A stretch of 64,000 nt of DNA from assembly GCA_023390115.1 (NCBI GenBank), contig JAEWDM010000019.1:124001-188000 (forward strand). The letters are read 5' to 3'. This document shows, in pieces, positions 16,383-25,736 of the stretch. Each line of letters starts with the position of its first letter. Position 1 is the stretch's first letter. Origin of the DNA: Bacillota bacterium. Lineage in GTDB: Bacteria; Bacillota; Clostridia; Acetivibrionales; DSM-27016. The position numbers and the translations under genes are program-made. Under the pieces are notes generated by a model. The model saw nothing but the letters and a program-made list of their open reading frames with translations. It was not told where the DNA came from and made no database searches.

Positions 16383-16420
16383 TATAACAAAATAGACCTT
16401 CACATTATGGCACACTTTTG
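16383..16420 (-). repeat. Truncated repeat, copy D
   Basis: The minus strand reads CAAAAGTGTGCCATAATG, then GGTCTATTTTG, and stops there. It has the first half of copies A-C without the ppdK-like half. It directly follows the DUF2971 gene end. Confidence 0.55.
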
Positions 16421-17401
16421 TTATTTATATGAGCACTTTGATTTTATAATATTTATATTTTCAATATTCATCATATTGCACGAAGCAAGTAATTTTTTTA
16501 TATCATTTTCATCTGCTTCACACTTTGGCCCAATATATATTTCTTTAATAAAATCAACAAAGCCGCAATTTTCCCAATTAAATTCCGTATAAAAAATAAT
16601 TTTATTGTTCTGAACATAAGATTTAAGTTCTGAAAATGGTGACTTTTTTAAACATGTTTGTTTGAAAATTTGATAAAATTCTTTTACTAAATTCTCATTG
16701 GTATTGGGTCCGGAAGGATATGGATAGCAAATACATACCCTCCATTCATTCTCTTCACTAAATGCAATATTCTTATACATGGGAGCTAAGGTTGAAACCG
16801 AAAATAAAAATTCCACTATTAGAGCATGCAACTCATCTTCATTTGCATTTTTTAATTTTTTTAAAAACCCATCCACCAAATTAACAACACTCTCATTTTG
16901 ACTAACGTTAAAATCCTCTTCTTCACTCGAATATATCACTTTTTTAAAGTTAATCAGACTATCTTTTTCATTCACAGAAGGGATTTTAAATGCCTTTTCA
17001 AGTTTATCTTTATCTATTCCTATTGATAACCCCTGTGCATTATCTGCATAACCTCTCCATTAGCTGAGCAAGTCTCCATATTCTGAAAAACAACAAGCCA
17101 ATGAAAAAGACTCAAACATTTTATCTTTGTGTTCTCTATCCGCGAACCACTCAATCATTTTAATGATACCTTCTACTCCTCTATATGTAAGCCCTTCGAG
17201 CGTGAAAGCTACTGGAGATTCATCAAATATTTTTTCGAATCGCCGGCTGATAATTCGAGGTATAACCTTGTTTTTTAGCCACAGCATTTCCATATAATCA
17301 TTACTTTTCCCAACCTCAGATAAGCGCAATGTTTTTGTTTCAATAATCTTTAAAAAAGTGTTTAAACTACAATAATGATATAGTGTATCCGACATACCCA
17401 A
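16421..17401 (-). pseudogene. DUF2971-family protein with one in-frame stop
   Basis: Two reading frames (17401-17060 and about 16975-16421) are one gene in one phase. The stop TAA at 17062-17060 replaces the Gln of the family motif: CFSEYGDLLS-stop-WRGYADNAQGLSIGID reads straight through. Total length without the stop is about 325 aa. The N-terminal LYHYCSLNTFLKIIETKTLRL and the central motif are typical of DUF2971, whose function is unknown. A single CAA to TAA change, a sequencing error, or readthrough could each explain it. Confidence 0.85.
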
Positions 17402-17527
17402 ACCTCCCAGATATTACATAAATGAATTTTCTGCGTTTAAAAATTTGGACATCTATGTATTATTAAAATATTTTCTTAAGAGTATTATATAAAAATGGGA
17501 ACAACAATGTATAACTAAATGAACTAC

Positions 17528-17660
17528 AGGATAATGACTGCCAGCAGAGCAATCTTATTTTTTATACCGGAAAGAATTCATTATTAAACCGTAGCAATTC
17601 CTGTAAATAGGCTAATTCTCATTTTTCCATGTAAAAATGTGTTCCATAATGCATGTTTTT
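17528..17660 (-). repeat. Degenerate repeat copies F/G upstream of DUF2971
   Basis: Two partial copies lie side by side: AAGATTGCTC-TGCTGGCAG (about 17528-17560) and GAGAATTAGCCTATTT (about 17600-17620). They are followed by an inverted GTGTTCCATAATGCAT block (17640-17655). The layout parallels 13641-13735. The rest of the 400-bp gap before the DUF2971 gene is AT-rich with no reading frame. Confidence 0.5.
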
Positions 17661-17691
17661 TCAGTTATGAATCCACTTGGGAACACTGTTT

Positions 17692-17739
17692 TATTAAAAA
17701 AACAAGGTGCCGACATCCAAAATTCGAACTGACAGCACC
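17692..17739 (-). terminator. Terminator downstream of ppdK
   Basis: A stem of GGTGCTG with CGGCACC and a long loop is followed on the minus strand by TTGTTTTTTT. It lies about 60 bp after the ppdK stop codon. A better-paired copy is at 13785-13818. Confidence 0.75.
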
Positions 17740-17802
17740 CTATTTATGTTATATTAATTTTTTCTTAAACCTTTATGATACAAGGTTTTCATGCCATCTT
17801 TC

Positions 17803-20442
17803 TTATTTTTGTCCCATTCCGCCGCCACCGATTGCCGCCTGGGCTGCTGCCAGCCTTGCTATCGGCACGCGGAACGGCGAGCAGGATACATAGTTCAATC
17901 CAAGACTGTGGCAGAACTCAATTGAAGATGGGTCTCCTCCATGCTCTCCGCAAATTCCCAGCTTGATGTCCGGCCTTGTCTGCCTTCCCAGCTCGGAAGC
18001 AATTTTTATGAGCTTTCCGACCCCTGTCTGGTCAAGCCTGGCAAACGGGTCTGACTCATAGATTTTCTTATTGTAATACTCGTCAAGGAAACGGCCTGCG
18101 TCATCACGGCTGAAGCCAAAGGTCATCTGCGTAAGGTCGTTTGTACCGAATGAGAAAAATTCCGCTTCCTTTGCTACCTCATCTGCAGTTATGGCGGCTC
18201 TTGGAATTTCTATCATTGTCCCAACCTTATACTGAAGCTGAACTCCCGCTTCTTTTATAATGCTGTCCGCTGTCCTCACAACGACATCCTTGACATATTT
18301 GAGCTCCTTGGTTTCTCCTACGAGAGGAATCATTATCTCAGGTATTACGCTCATGCCCTTTTCGTTTACATTAATGGCAGCCTCTATAACCGCCCTTGTC
18401 TGCATTTCAGCTATTTCAGGATATGTCACCGCAAGGCGGCAGCCCCTGTGCCCCATCATGGGGTTGAATTCATGCAAATCCGATACTATTCCCTTCAATT
18501 CACCGTAGTCCAGTCCCATTTCCTTTGCAAGAGACTGTATATCCTCGTCGGCCTGGGGAAGGAATTCATGGAGAGGAGGATCTAAGAACCTTATGGTTAC
18601 AGGATATCCCTTCATCTCCGTAAACAGCCCCTCAAAATCGCTCCTCTGCATGGGAAGAAGCTTTTCCAGTGCCTTTACCCTCTGCTGCTCCGTTCTGGCA
18701 ACAATCATCTCACGCATGGCAGGAAGCCTGTCAGGCTCAAAAAACATATGCTCGGTACGGCACAGGCCTATACCCTCCGCACCGAAGCTCATTGCCTGAG
18801 CAGCATCCTTGGGAGTATCTGCGTTAGTCCTTATTTTGAGAACTCTTATCTCATCCGCCCACTGCATCAGAGTAGCAAAATCTCCCGTCATCTCAGGCTC
18901 TACCGTAGGAAGCCTGTCCCCATATACATTTCCGGTTGAGCCATCTAAGGAGATCCAATCTCCTTCAGCGTATTTTTTGCCGTTTTTATCAATAAAGTAT
19001 TTTTCTTCCTCATTTATTTTTATATCCCCGCATCCGGCTACACAGCACGTACCCATACCCCTTGCAACCACAGCCGCGTGAGAGGTCATGCCTCCGCGGC
19101 CTGTCAGTATACCCTGCGATACATGCATTCCCTCTATGTCCTCGGGCGAAGTCTCAAGCCTTACAAGTATAACCTTGTCTTCCCCTCCCTTTGATGCCTC
19201 TACCGCATCGTCCGCCTCAAAGAAAATTCTCCCCGTCGCAGCTCCCGGCGATGCGGGAAGTCCCTTTGCAATGGGCTGGGCCGCCTTTAATGCCTTTGGC
19301 TCAAAATTGGGGTGCAGCAATGCATCCAACTGCTTGGGATCGACCTTCATTATAGCTTCCTGTTTAGTCGCCATACCCTCGGCAACAAGATCAACCGCTA
19401 TCTTTAATGCAGCAGCGGCTGTTCTCTTTCCGTTTCTGGTCTGAAGCATAAAGAGCTTGCCTTTTTCAATAGTAAACTCCATGTCCTGCATATCCCTGTA
19501 GTGCTTCTCAAGCTTCTCCGCAATATCCGCAAACTGATTGTATACCTCCGCATTAATTTCCCTCAACTGCTCTATTGACTGGGGTGTCCTGATTCCTGCA
19601 ACAACGTCCTCCCCCTGCGCATTCATCAGGAACTCTCCATACAGCTTCTTCTCTCCTGTAGACGGATTCCTGGTAAAAGCAACGCCCGTACCCGAATCAT
19701 TTCCCATATTTCCATAAACCATTTCCTGTACATTGACCGCGGTTCCCCAGTCACCCGGAATATCGTTAAGCCTCCTGTATATAATGGCTCTGGGGTTATC
19801 CCATGAGCGGAACACCGCCTTTACCGCCTCCATAAGCTGAGCCTTGGGCTCCTGAGGAAAGTCGAAGCCCTTTTCCTGTTTAAAGAGATCCTTATACCTT
19901 TTAACTACCTCCCTTAAATTAAGGGCAGTGAGATCTGTATCAAACTCAGCGCCGTTTTCTTCTTTTACTTCATGGAGTATTTTTTCAAATTTTGATTTCT
20001 CTACCTCCATAACAACATCGCTGAACATCTGAATAAACCGTCTGTAGCTGTCAAAAGCAAATCTCTCGTTGCTTGTGAGCCCCGCAAGTCCTTCCACAAC
20101 AGTATCGTTAAGCCCAAGGTTCAATATCGTGTCCATCATACCCGGCATCGAAGCCCTTGCACCGGAACGCACCGATACAAGAAAAGGGTTTTCCGGATCT
20201 CCGAACTTCTTCCCCACCAACTGCTCTGTTTTTTCCATCATTTCCGATATTTCTCTCTCTATTTCGCCGGCAATCACTTTTCCGTCATTGTAATATCTTG
20301 TACAAGCCTCAGTAGTAACGGTAAATCCCCTCGGCACAGGAAGCCCCAGCCCCGTCATCTCGGCCAGATTAGCGCCCTTGCCCCCAAGCAAATTTTTCAT
20401 TGAAGCGTTACCCTCACTGAACAGATAAACATACTTCGCCAT
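17803..20442 (-). CDS. ppdK: Pyruvate, phosphate dikinase
   Basis: The 879-aa enzyme interconverts pyruvate, ATP and Pi with PEP, AMP and PPi, central to glycolysis in many clostridia. An N-terminal ATP-grasp domain (LLGGKGANLAEMTGLGLPVP) comes first. The swivelling phosphohistidine domain has GRGGMTSHAAVVARGMGT around residue 455. The C-terminal PEP/pyruvate barrel includes GICGEHGGDP with the catalytic Cys. The usual family end ARLAAAQAA is followed by an extra GGGGMGQK tail that also occurs in the repeat copies downstream. There is a good AGGAGG site before the ATG. Confidence 0.97.
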   Translation of the reverse strand: MAKYVYLFSEGNASMKNLLGGKGANLAEMTGLGLPVPRGFTVTTEACTRYYNDGKVIAGEIEREISEMMEKTEQLVGKKFGDPENPFLVSVRSGARASMPGMMDTILNLGLNDTVVEGLAGLTSNERFAFDSYRRFIQMFSDVVMEVEKSKFEKILHEVKEENGAEFDTDLTALNLREVVKRYKDLFKQEKGFDFPQEPKAQLMEAVKAVFRSWDNPRAIIYRRLNDIPGDWGTAVNVQEMVYGNMGNDSGTGVAFTRNPSTGEKKLYGEFLMNAQGEDVVAGIRTPQSIEQLREINAEVYNQFADIAEKLEKHYRDMQDMEFTIEKGKLFMLQTRNGKRTAAAALKIAVDLVAEGMATKQEAIMKVDPKQLDALLHPNFEPKALKAAQPIAKGLPASPGAATGRIFFEADDAVEASKGGEDKVILVRLETSPEDIEGMHVSQGILTGRGGMTSHAAVVARGMGTCCVAGCGDIKINEEEKYFIDKNGKKYAEGDWISLDGSTGNVYGDRLPTVEPEMTGDFATLMQWADEIRVLKIRTNADTPKDAAQAMSFGAEGIGLCRTEHMFFEPDRLPAMREMIVARTEQQRVKALEKLLPMQRSDFEGLFTEMKGYPVTIRFLDPPLHEFLPQADEDIQSLAKEMGLDYGELKGIVSDLHEFNPMMGHRGCRLAVTYPEIAEMQTRAVIEAAINVNEKGMSVIPEIMIPLVGETKELKYVKDVVVRTADSIIKEAGVQLQYKVGTMIEIPRAAITADEVAKEAEFFSFGTNDLTQMTFGFSRDDAGRFLDEYYNKKIYESDPFARLDQTGVGKLIKIASELGRQTRPDIKLGICGEHGGDPSSIEFCHSLGLNYVSCSPFRVPIARLAAAQAAIGGGGMGQK

Positions 20443-20690
20443 TAAGTAAACCTCCTATGTATTTTATAATTGTATAATTATATATGGGAGTGCATACAGC
20501 TTTGCACTTTCCATCTTATACCTCTCAAAATTCCAAGGAATAATATTCCATTTAACAGCCGTATTAATTATATCACAATTATATTATGCTTAAATTAGCT
20601 GATTTTTAAATATACTATTTCTTTAAGTACACAATAAGCAGTAATTAATTCTGTCCATAATCATGGGTATATATACTTTTAACGACTACT

Positions 20691-22079
20691 TTAATACTCC
20701 AGCTTTTCTTCAAAATATTTGCTCAGGTCATCAATTTTTATCCTTACCTGCTGCATTGAATCCCTGTCCCTTATGGTTACGCTTCCATCGCTGACTGAAT
20801 CAAAATCAAATGTAACGCAGTAAGGTGTGCCTGTCTCATCCTGCCTTCTGTATCTCTTTCCTATGCTTCCTGTCTCATCGTATTCACACACATATTTTTT
20901 TGTTAAGGTTTCATATACCTTATAGGCATCCTCTCCAAGCTTTTTGGAAAGCGGAAGAACTGCAATTTTTATAGGGGCAATTGCCGGGTGGAAGTGAAGA
21001 ACAGTTCTTACATCTCCTTCAGCAACCTCCTCCTCATCGTATGCGTCACATAAAAATGCAAGGGTTACCCTGTCCGCTCCAAGAGAAGGCTCTATACAGT
21101 ATGGTATATATTTTTGATTTGTTACAGGATCAAAATATGACAGGTCATCTTTAGAGTGCTCCATATGCTGCTTTAAATCAAAATCCGTCCTGTCGGCAAT
21201 TCCCCACAGCTCACCCCATCCAAACGGAAATTTAAATTCAATGTCGGTGGTTGCATTGCTGTAATGAGAAAGCTCTTCCTTAGCATGATCACGCAGCTTC
21301 AGGCTTTCCTTCCTAATGCCCATGCTAAGGAGCCAATTATAGCAAAAATCCTTCCAGTACTTAAACCACTCAAGATCCTTCCCCGGCTCACAGAAAAACT
21401 CAAGCTCCATTTGCTCAAATTCACGGGTTCTGAAGGTAAAATTACCTGGGGTTATTTCGTTTCTGAAGGATTTTCCAATCTGCCCTATTCCGAAAGGAAT
21501 CTTCTTCCTTGAGGTTCTCTGTACATTTTTAAAATTCACAAAAATCCCCTGAGCGGTTTCCGGCCTTAAGAATATTTCTGCCTTTGAGTCCTCCGTAACA
21601 CCCTGAAAGGTTTTAAACATAAGATTAAACTTTCTTATATCGGTGAAATTGGCAGAACCGCACTCGGGACACTTTACTCCCTTTTCCTTTATATATGCCG
21701 TAAGCTGCTCGTTTGTCCATCCGTCAACAGCCGTCTCCATTTGATTTTCCTTATTCCAGTCCTCTATAAGCTTGTCTGCCCTGTGTCTTGTTTTGCAATC
21801 CTTGCAATCTATGAGTGGATCGCTGAAGCCCCCTACATGCCCTGATGCCACCCATACCTGAGGATTCATAAGTATTGCACAGTCTACTCCGACATTATAC
21901 GGGCTTTCCTGTACGAATTTTTTCCACCACGCCTTCTTTACATTATTTTTCAGTTCTACCCCCAGCGGGCCATAGTCCCACGCATTAGCAAGACCTCCAT
22001 ATATATCGGACCCCGGGTACACGAAGCCTCTGTTTTTTGCCAGAGCCACTATCTTTTCCATTGTTTTATCCACTGCCAT
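20691..22079 (-). CDS. glyS: Glycyl-tRNA synthetase, single-chain (alpha2) type
   Basis: This is a 462-aa class II synthetase that charges tRNA-Gly. Class II motifs are visible: [34 protein letters not shown] (motif 2) and the C-terminal IEPSLGADR (motif 3). An anticodon-binding domain follows (about 360-455). Four cysteines, two in DCKDCKTRH and two in CPECGSAN, form a probable zinc site. This is the archaeal/eukaryote-like homodimeric form, not the bacterial GlyQ/GlyS tetramer. AGGAGG precedes the ATG. There is no T-box leader. Confidence 0.96.
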   Translation of the reverse strand: MAVDKTMEKIVALAKNRGFVYPGSDIYGGLANAWDYGPLGVELKNNVKKAWWKKFVQESPYNVGVDCAILMNPQVWVASGHVGGFSDPLIDCKDCKTRHRADKLIEDWNKENQMETAVDGWTNEQLTAYIKEKGVKCPECGSANFTDIRKFNLMFKTFQGVTEDSKAEIFLRPETAQGIFVNFKNVQRTSRKKIPFGIGQIGKSFRNEITPGNFTFRTREFEQMELEFFCEPGKDLEWFKYWKDFCYNWLLSMGIRKESLKLRDHAKEELSHYSNATTDIEFKFPFGWGELWGIADRTDFDLKQHMEHSKDDLSYFDPVTNQKYIPYCIEPSLGADRVTLAFLCDAYDEEEVAEGDVRTVLHFHPAIAPIKIAVLPLSKKLGEDAYKVYETLTKKYVCEYDETGSIGKRYRRQDETGTPYCVTFDFDSVSDGSVTIRDRDSMQQVRIKIDDLSKYFEEKLEY

Positions 22080-22109
22080 CCGTAATGTCCTCCTCGTTCC
22101 ATTTTATAT

Positions 22110-23321
22110 TTATTCTTTAATTTCTTTTTCAAATAATATAAGCGCCTCATCAAGTATTTTATGAGCAACGTCCTTTTTACTCATCTTAGGCAATTCAACC
22201 AGGCATCCGTCCCTTTTTACAAGCTTTACTATGTTTGTATCGGAATCAAATCCCGCATCCTCGGCAGACACATCATTTGCAGCTATCATGTCCATATTTT
22301 TATCCTTAAGCTTGCTTTTTGCGTTGGAAAGCAAATTTTCCGTCTCCGCACTGAAGCCCACAAGGAGCCTCCTGCCCTTTACCTTTCCAAGGTCTCTTGC
22401 TATATCAGGGTTTTTTACAAGCCTTATCGTCATATCGTCTCCGGTTTTTTTTATCTTGTCCGGAGATATTTCAGCACATCTGTAATCGGCAACTGCCGCC
22501 ACCATTATAAGCATGTCGAAGCCGGCATATGCCTTCATTACCTCACTGTGCATTTCCTGTGCCGAAACAACTCTTATAAGCTCCGCACCATGAGGACACG
22601 GTATGCTTACCGGCCCTGAAACAAGTGTTACCCGAGCACCTCTTTTTAATGCAGCTTCTGCAAGTGAATAGCCCATTTTACCCGACGAACGGTTAGAGAT
22701 GTACCTGACAGGATCAATAGCTTCGCGTGTAGGACCTGCCGTTACCAGCACCTTAATGCCTTCCATATCCCTGTCCGGAAGCAGAATGTCCAGAAGCCTT
22801 TCTACTATATGCCCGGGCTCCGGAAGCCTCCCCTTGCCGTGTTCTCCTTCAGCCGCCATAGCCCCGGTACCGGGCTCCATAAACATGTATCCCAGTTTCT
22901 CCAGCTTTGAAATATTAGACTTTAATATGGGGTTAGCGTACATAGCGTGGTTCATCGCAGGAACAAAAAGCACCGGCACCTGCGCAGCCATTATAGTGGT
23001 GGTAAGCATGTCATCGGCAATTCCTCCCGCCACCTTACCTATGACATTTCCCGTGGCAGGAGCAACAACAATCAAATCCGCCTTTCTGGCAAGAGAAATA
23101 TGCTCAACCTCCCAGTTTTTAGGTTCTGAAAACATATCCCTGACCACATAATTATTGGACAGCGACTGAAAGGTCAGCGGAGCAACAAAGCTTTCGGCAC
23201 TCTTGGTCATAATGACGTGCACCTCCGCCTTCAGCTTTTTCAGCCTGCTTACCACCTCAACAACCTTATATGCCGCTATTCCTCCGCACACACCCACAAC
23301 AACCGTTTTCCCTTTAAGCAT
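22110..23321 (-). CDS. coaBC: Bifunctional phosphopantothenoylcysteine decarboxylase / phosphopantothenate-cysteine ligase
   Basis: The protein is 403 aa from ATG 23321, which follows AGGAGA by 5-6 nt; a longer frame to 23360 lacks a ribosome site. The N-terminal CoaC flavoprotein half has GVCGGIAAYK and PAMNHAMYANP. The CoaB half has AGPTREAIDPVRYISNRSSG and an AAVADYR motif. It carries out two successive steps of coenzyme A synthesis. It follows rpoZ in the gmk-rpoZ-coaBC order common in Firmicutes. Confidence 0.95.
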   Translation of the reverse strand: MLKGKTVVVGVCGGIAAYKVVEVVSRLKKLKAEVHVIMTKSAESFVAPLTFQSLSNNYVVRDMFSEPKNWEVEHISLARKADLIVVAPATGNVIGKVAGGIADDMLTTTIMAAQVPVLFVPAMNHAMYANPILKSNISKLEKLGYMFMEPGTGAMAAEGEHGKGRLPEPGHIVERLLDILLPDRDMEGIKVLVTAGPTREAIDPVRYISNRSSGKMGYSLAEAALKRGARVTLVSGPVSIPCPHGAELIRVVSAQEMHSEVMKAYAGFDMLIMVAAVADYRCAEISPDKIKKTGDDMTIRLVKNPDIARDLGKVKGRRLLVGFSAETENLLSNAKSKLKDKNMDMIAANDVSAEDAGFDSDTNIVKLVKRDGCLVELPKMSKKDVAHKILDEALILFEKEIKE

Positions 23322-23339
23322 AATCTTCTCCTGTAAAAA

Positions 23340-23410
23340 ATACCAATTAACAATGGACAACGGACAATTAATAACTTAATTACTAATCGCCTATTGCCCA
23401 TTGCTGTCCT
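23340..23410. repeat. Short low-complexity intergenic repeat
   Basis: The stretch contains AATTAACAATGGACAACG, then GGACAATTAAT and a reversed partner CCTATTGCCCATTGC. It resembles the minisatellite-like ATTGTCCATTGTTAATT spacers common between clostridial genes. No gene or RNA is evident. Confidence 0.4.
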
Positions 23411-23436
23411 GCAAAACCTAAGTTTACCGACGGATT

Positions 23437-23643
23437 TTATTTTATTCCGCTTCTGGTACGCACATACGTAATTTTATCTTCATTAATCTCATTAATTGCA
23501 ATTGTCACAGGCTTGTCGGAATTGCATTTAGTAAGCTTATGAGCTCCATCAGCAAGCTGGCGGGCTCTTTTTGCGGCAGCTACCACCAGAGTATATCTGC
23601 TGTCAACCTTAGTCATCAATGAATTAATTGGCGGTTCAATCAT
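23437..23643 (-). CDS. rpoZ: RNA polymerase omega subunit
   Basis: This 68-aa protein contains the omega core LMTKVDSRYTLVVAAAKRARQL, which clamps the beta-prime C-terminus during polymerase assembly. The following AINEINEDKITYVR is typical of the clostridial form. It lies between gmk and coaBC with about 50 bp to gmk, as in most Firmicutes. Confidence 0.93.
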   Translation of the reverse strand: MIEPPINSLMTKVDSRYTLVVAAAKRARQLADGAHKLTKCNSDKPVTIAINEINEDKITYVRTRSGIK

Positions 23644-23691
23644 TAAAATAACCTCCCGGATATTAATTTGGGAAAGGGTAAGAAATACTTC

Positions 23692-24297
23692 TTAGACACC
23701 TATTTCTCCCAATATATGTTTGTTTCTTTCTACCTTGAGCTTTTCTGCCTGCAAGATGCAGTTTAATTTATCCGCAGCCTCGTCAATATCGTCATTAATA
23801 ATTATATAATCATATTTACTGGCATATCTTATTTCCTGTCTGGCCCTTTCGAGGCGCTTTTCAATAACCCCGGAGTCCTCAGTTCCTCTTCCTGCAAGCC
23901 TTGCTCTCAATTCCTCAAAGGTTGGAGGCAGAACAAACACCAAAACCGTCTCGGGGTACTTATTCTTTATGCTGGCAGCTCCCTCTACCTCTATTTCCAG
24001 TACAACGTCATATCCGTGATTTAACAAATCCTCAATATGCCTTTTAGGTGTGCCATAGTAATTTCCACAATACTCCACCCATTCAACCAATTCATCTTTT
24101 TCTATCATTTTTTTAAAATCGCAAATGGATTTAAAATAATAATTGACGGCTTCCTCTTCGCCGTTTCTTGGGCTCCTGGTGGTTGCAGAAACGGATAGCC
24201 TTATATTGTCATTTTTATATTTTGCTTTATTTAATATGGTCCCCTTGCCAACTCCTGACGGACCGCAAAGGATAACCAGCAACCCTTTATCTGACAT
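23692..24297 (-). CDS. gmk: Guanylate kinase
   Basis: This 201-aa enzyme phosphorylates GMP to GDP with ATP. The P-loop is GPSGVGKGT near residue 12, then the GMP-binding SATTRSPRNGEE, and EVEGAASIK in the lid region. Start ATG 24297 is chosen because GAGGAG lies 5 nt upstream; an in-frame ATG at 24315 overlaps the remA stop. The remA-gmk-rpoZ order is conserved in Clostridia and Bacilli. Confidence 0.95.
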   Translation of the reverse strand: MSDKGLLVILCGPSGVGKGTILNKAKYKNDNIRLSVSATTRSPRNGEEEAVNYYFKSICDFKKMIEKDELVEWVEYCGNYYGTPKRHIEDLLNHGYDVVLEIEVEGAASIKNKYPETVLVFVLPPTFEELRARLAGRGTEDSGVIEKRLERARQEIRYASKYDYIIINDDIDEAADKLNCILQAEKLKVERNKHILGEIGV

Positions 24298-24307
24298 TTC
24301 AGCTCCT

Positions 24308-24589
24308 CTATTCATCGGCCTCTTCTGAATCTGCCTCTGCGTCCGTATCTACATCCTTAACATTGAGCCTGTGTGCAACTGTTTCAGGCTGAACAGCGGA
24401 AAGTATTATGTGGTCGCTGTCGGTAATTATAACAGCTCTGGTTCTTCTGCCATATGTAGCATCTATAAGCATTCCCCTGTCCCTGGCCTCCTGTATGATT
24501 CTCTTTATAGGAGCCGATTCAGGACTTACTATAGCCACAAGCCTGTTTGCCGACACAATATTCCCGAAGCCTATGTTTATAAGTTTCAT
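24308..24589 (-). CDS. remA: RemA-family (DUF370) DNA-binding regulator
   Basis: The 93-aa protein starts [31 protein letters not shown], the strongly conserved core of RemA. RemA activates biofilm matrix genes in Bacillus by binding DNA as a ring-shaped oligomer. The acidic tail ([15 protein letters not shown]) is not part of the core. It is in its conserved place between yicC and gmk. Confidence 0.92.
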   Translation of the reverse strand: MKLINIGFGNIVSANRLVAIVSPESAPIKRIIQEARDRGMLIDATYGRRTRAVIITDSDHIILSAVQPETVAHRLNVKDVDTDAEADSEEADE

Positions 24590-24624
24590 TAACTTACCTC
24601 CCGATTTTTAATTTTTATATTGTG

Positions 24625-25503
24625 CTATTCTATGTTCTGCACCTGTTCACGAATTTTTTCCAGCTCACTCTTCAGCTCAACAACATGCCTTGTTGTTGCC
24701 AGATCATTGGCCTTAGAGCCTATGGTATTTACCTCTCTGTTCATTTCCTGCATAATAAAATCAAGCTTTCTTCCCACCGGCTGCTTAATATCCAAGGCTT
24801 CTCTAAGCTGGCTTATGTGACTTCCAAGGCGCACTATCTCTTCATCAATACTGCATCTGTCAGCAAACAGAGCAATCTCCACAGCTATTCTGCTTTCATC
24901 CACAGTTTGCTGATCCAAAAGCTCCTTTATCCTTGTTTCCAGTTTTTGCTTATACTCCGTTACAACATCAGGTGCACGCAGAGCTATTCCCTTTAGAAGC
25001 TCTTCTATATACTCAGTCTTTTCCATAAGGCTTCTCCGGAGCTGCCGCCCCTCCTTTTCCCTCATGGAAACCAGCGCATTCAAAGCATTTTCAACAGCTT
25101 CACTAAGCACAGCCCATAGCTTATCGGCATCCTCCTCGGTTTTTTCAACCCTCAGAACATCGGGGAAACGGGCTATAAGTGAAACAGATATATCATCATG
25201 AAGCCCACTGCTATCCCTAAGAGACTTGAGGGCATCTATATAAGCCTTAGACAACGCCTGATCAAATACTACGGTTTTGGCATTCTCCCCCAAATCCTCA
25301 TATGATATATATACATCGGCCTTTCCTCTGGCTATGCTTCTGCTCACCAGATCCCTTACCTTATCCTCAAGGAAGGATATATGCCGCGGCATTTTTATAA
25401 AAACATCACTGTACCTGTGATTTACGGTTTTTATCTCAACGAAGAACTCTTTCCCGTCATTCTGACTTTCACCTCTGCCAAAGCCTGTCATACTCCTGAT
25501 CAT
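24625..25503 (-). CDS. yicC: YicC/YloC-family endoribonuclease
   Basis: The 292-aa protein starts MIRSMTGFGRGE and ends with the family signature KLDFIMQEMNREVNTIGSKA, followed by VELKSELEKIREQVQN. Members are metal-dependent RNases; the E. coli homologue processes a small RNA. It is the first gene of the yicC-remA-gmk-rpoZ-coaBC unit. An AT-rich promoter region with TATAAT at about 25541-25546 on the minus strand lies upstream. Confidence 0.93.
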   Translation of the reverse strand: MIRSMTGFGRGESQNDGKEFFVEIKTVNHRYSDVFIKMPRHISFLEDKVRDLVSRSIARGKADVYISYEDLGENAKTVVFDQALSKAYIDALKSLRDSSGLHDDISVSLIARFPDVLRVEKTEEDADKLWAVLSEAVENALNALVSMREKEGRQLRRSLMEKTEYIEELLKGIALRAPDVVTEYKQKLETRIKELLDQQTVDESRIAVEIALFADRCSIDEEIVRLGSHISQLREALDIKQPVGRKLDFIMQEMNREVNTIGSKANDLATTRHVVELKSELEKIREQVQNIE

Positions 25504-25736
25504 AACCTATTATCATCCTCTTTTTGGATTTTATACTATTATAACATAACTTTTAATAAATTAAACTTTATTTTGTTATAATCATAATTTTTTTATGATT
25601 TTCAGATATTTTTTCCGGTTTTCTTCCATTTGCTCCGTTTTTTTAAGCCTTATTTCCTGAGCTTTTATTTTAAATATGCCTTCCCGCGTACATTTGAAAT
25701 AAAAAAAAGAATACATTGTATTCCCAAAATCATGCC

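Noticed and set aside
17060..17062. Programmed recoding (selenocysteine or pyrrolysine) at the DUF2971 stop
   Set aside because: The codon is TAA, not TGA or TAG, and family members have Gln here. A point mutation or error is simpler.
13031..17401. Canonical integron with attC sites
   Set aside because: The array looks cassette-like, but the repeats do not carry consistent RYYYAAC/GTTRRRY core sites and there is no intI-type gene in the window. I therefore describe it as cassette-like only.
22080..22109. T-box or glycine riboswitch before glyS
   Set aside because: Only 30 bp separate coaBC and glyS; there is no room for such a leader.
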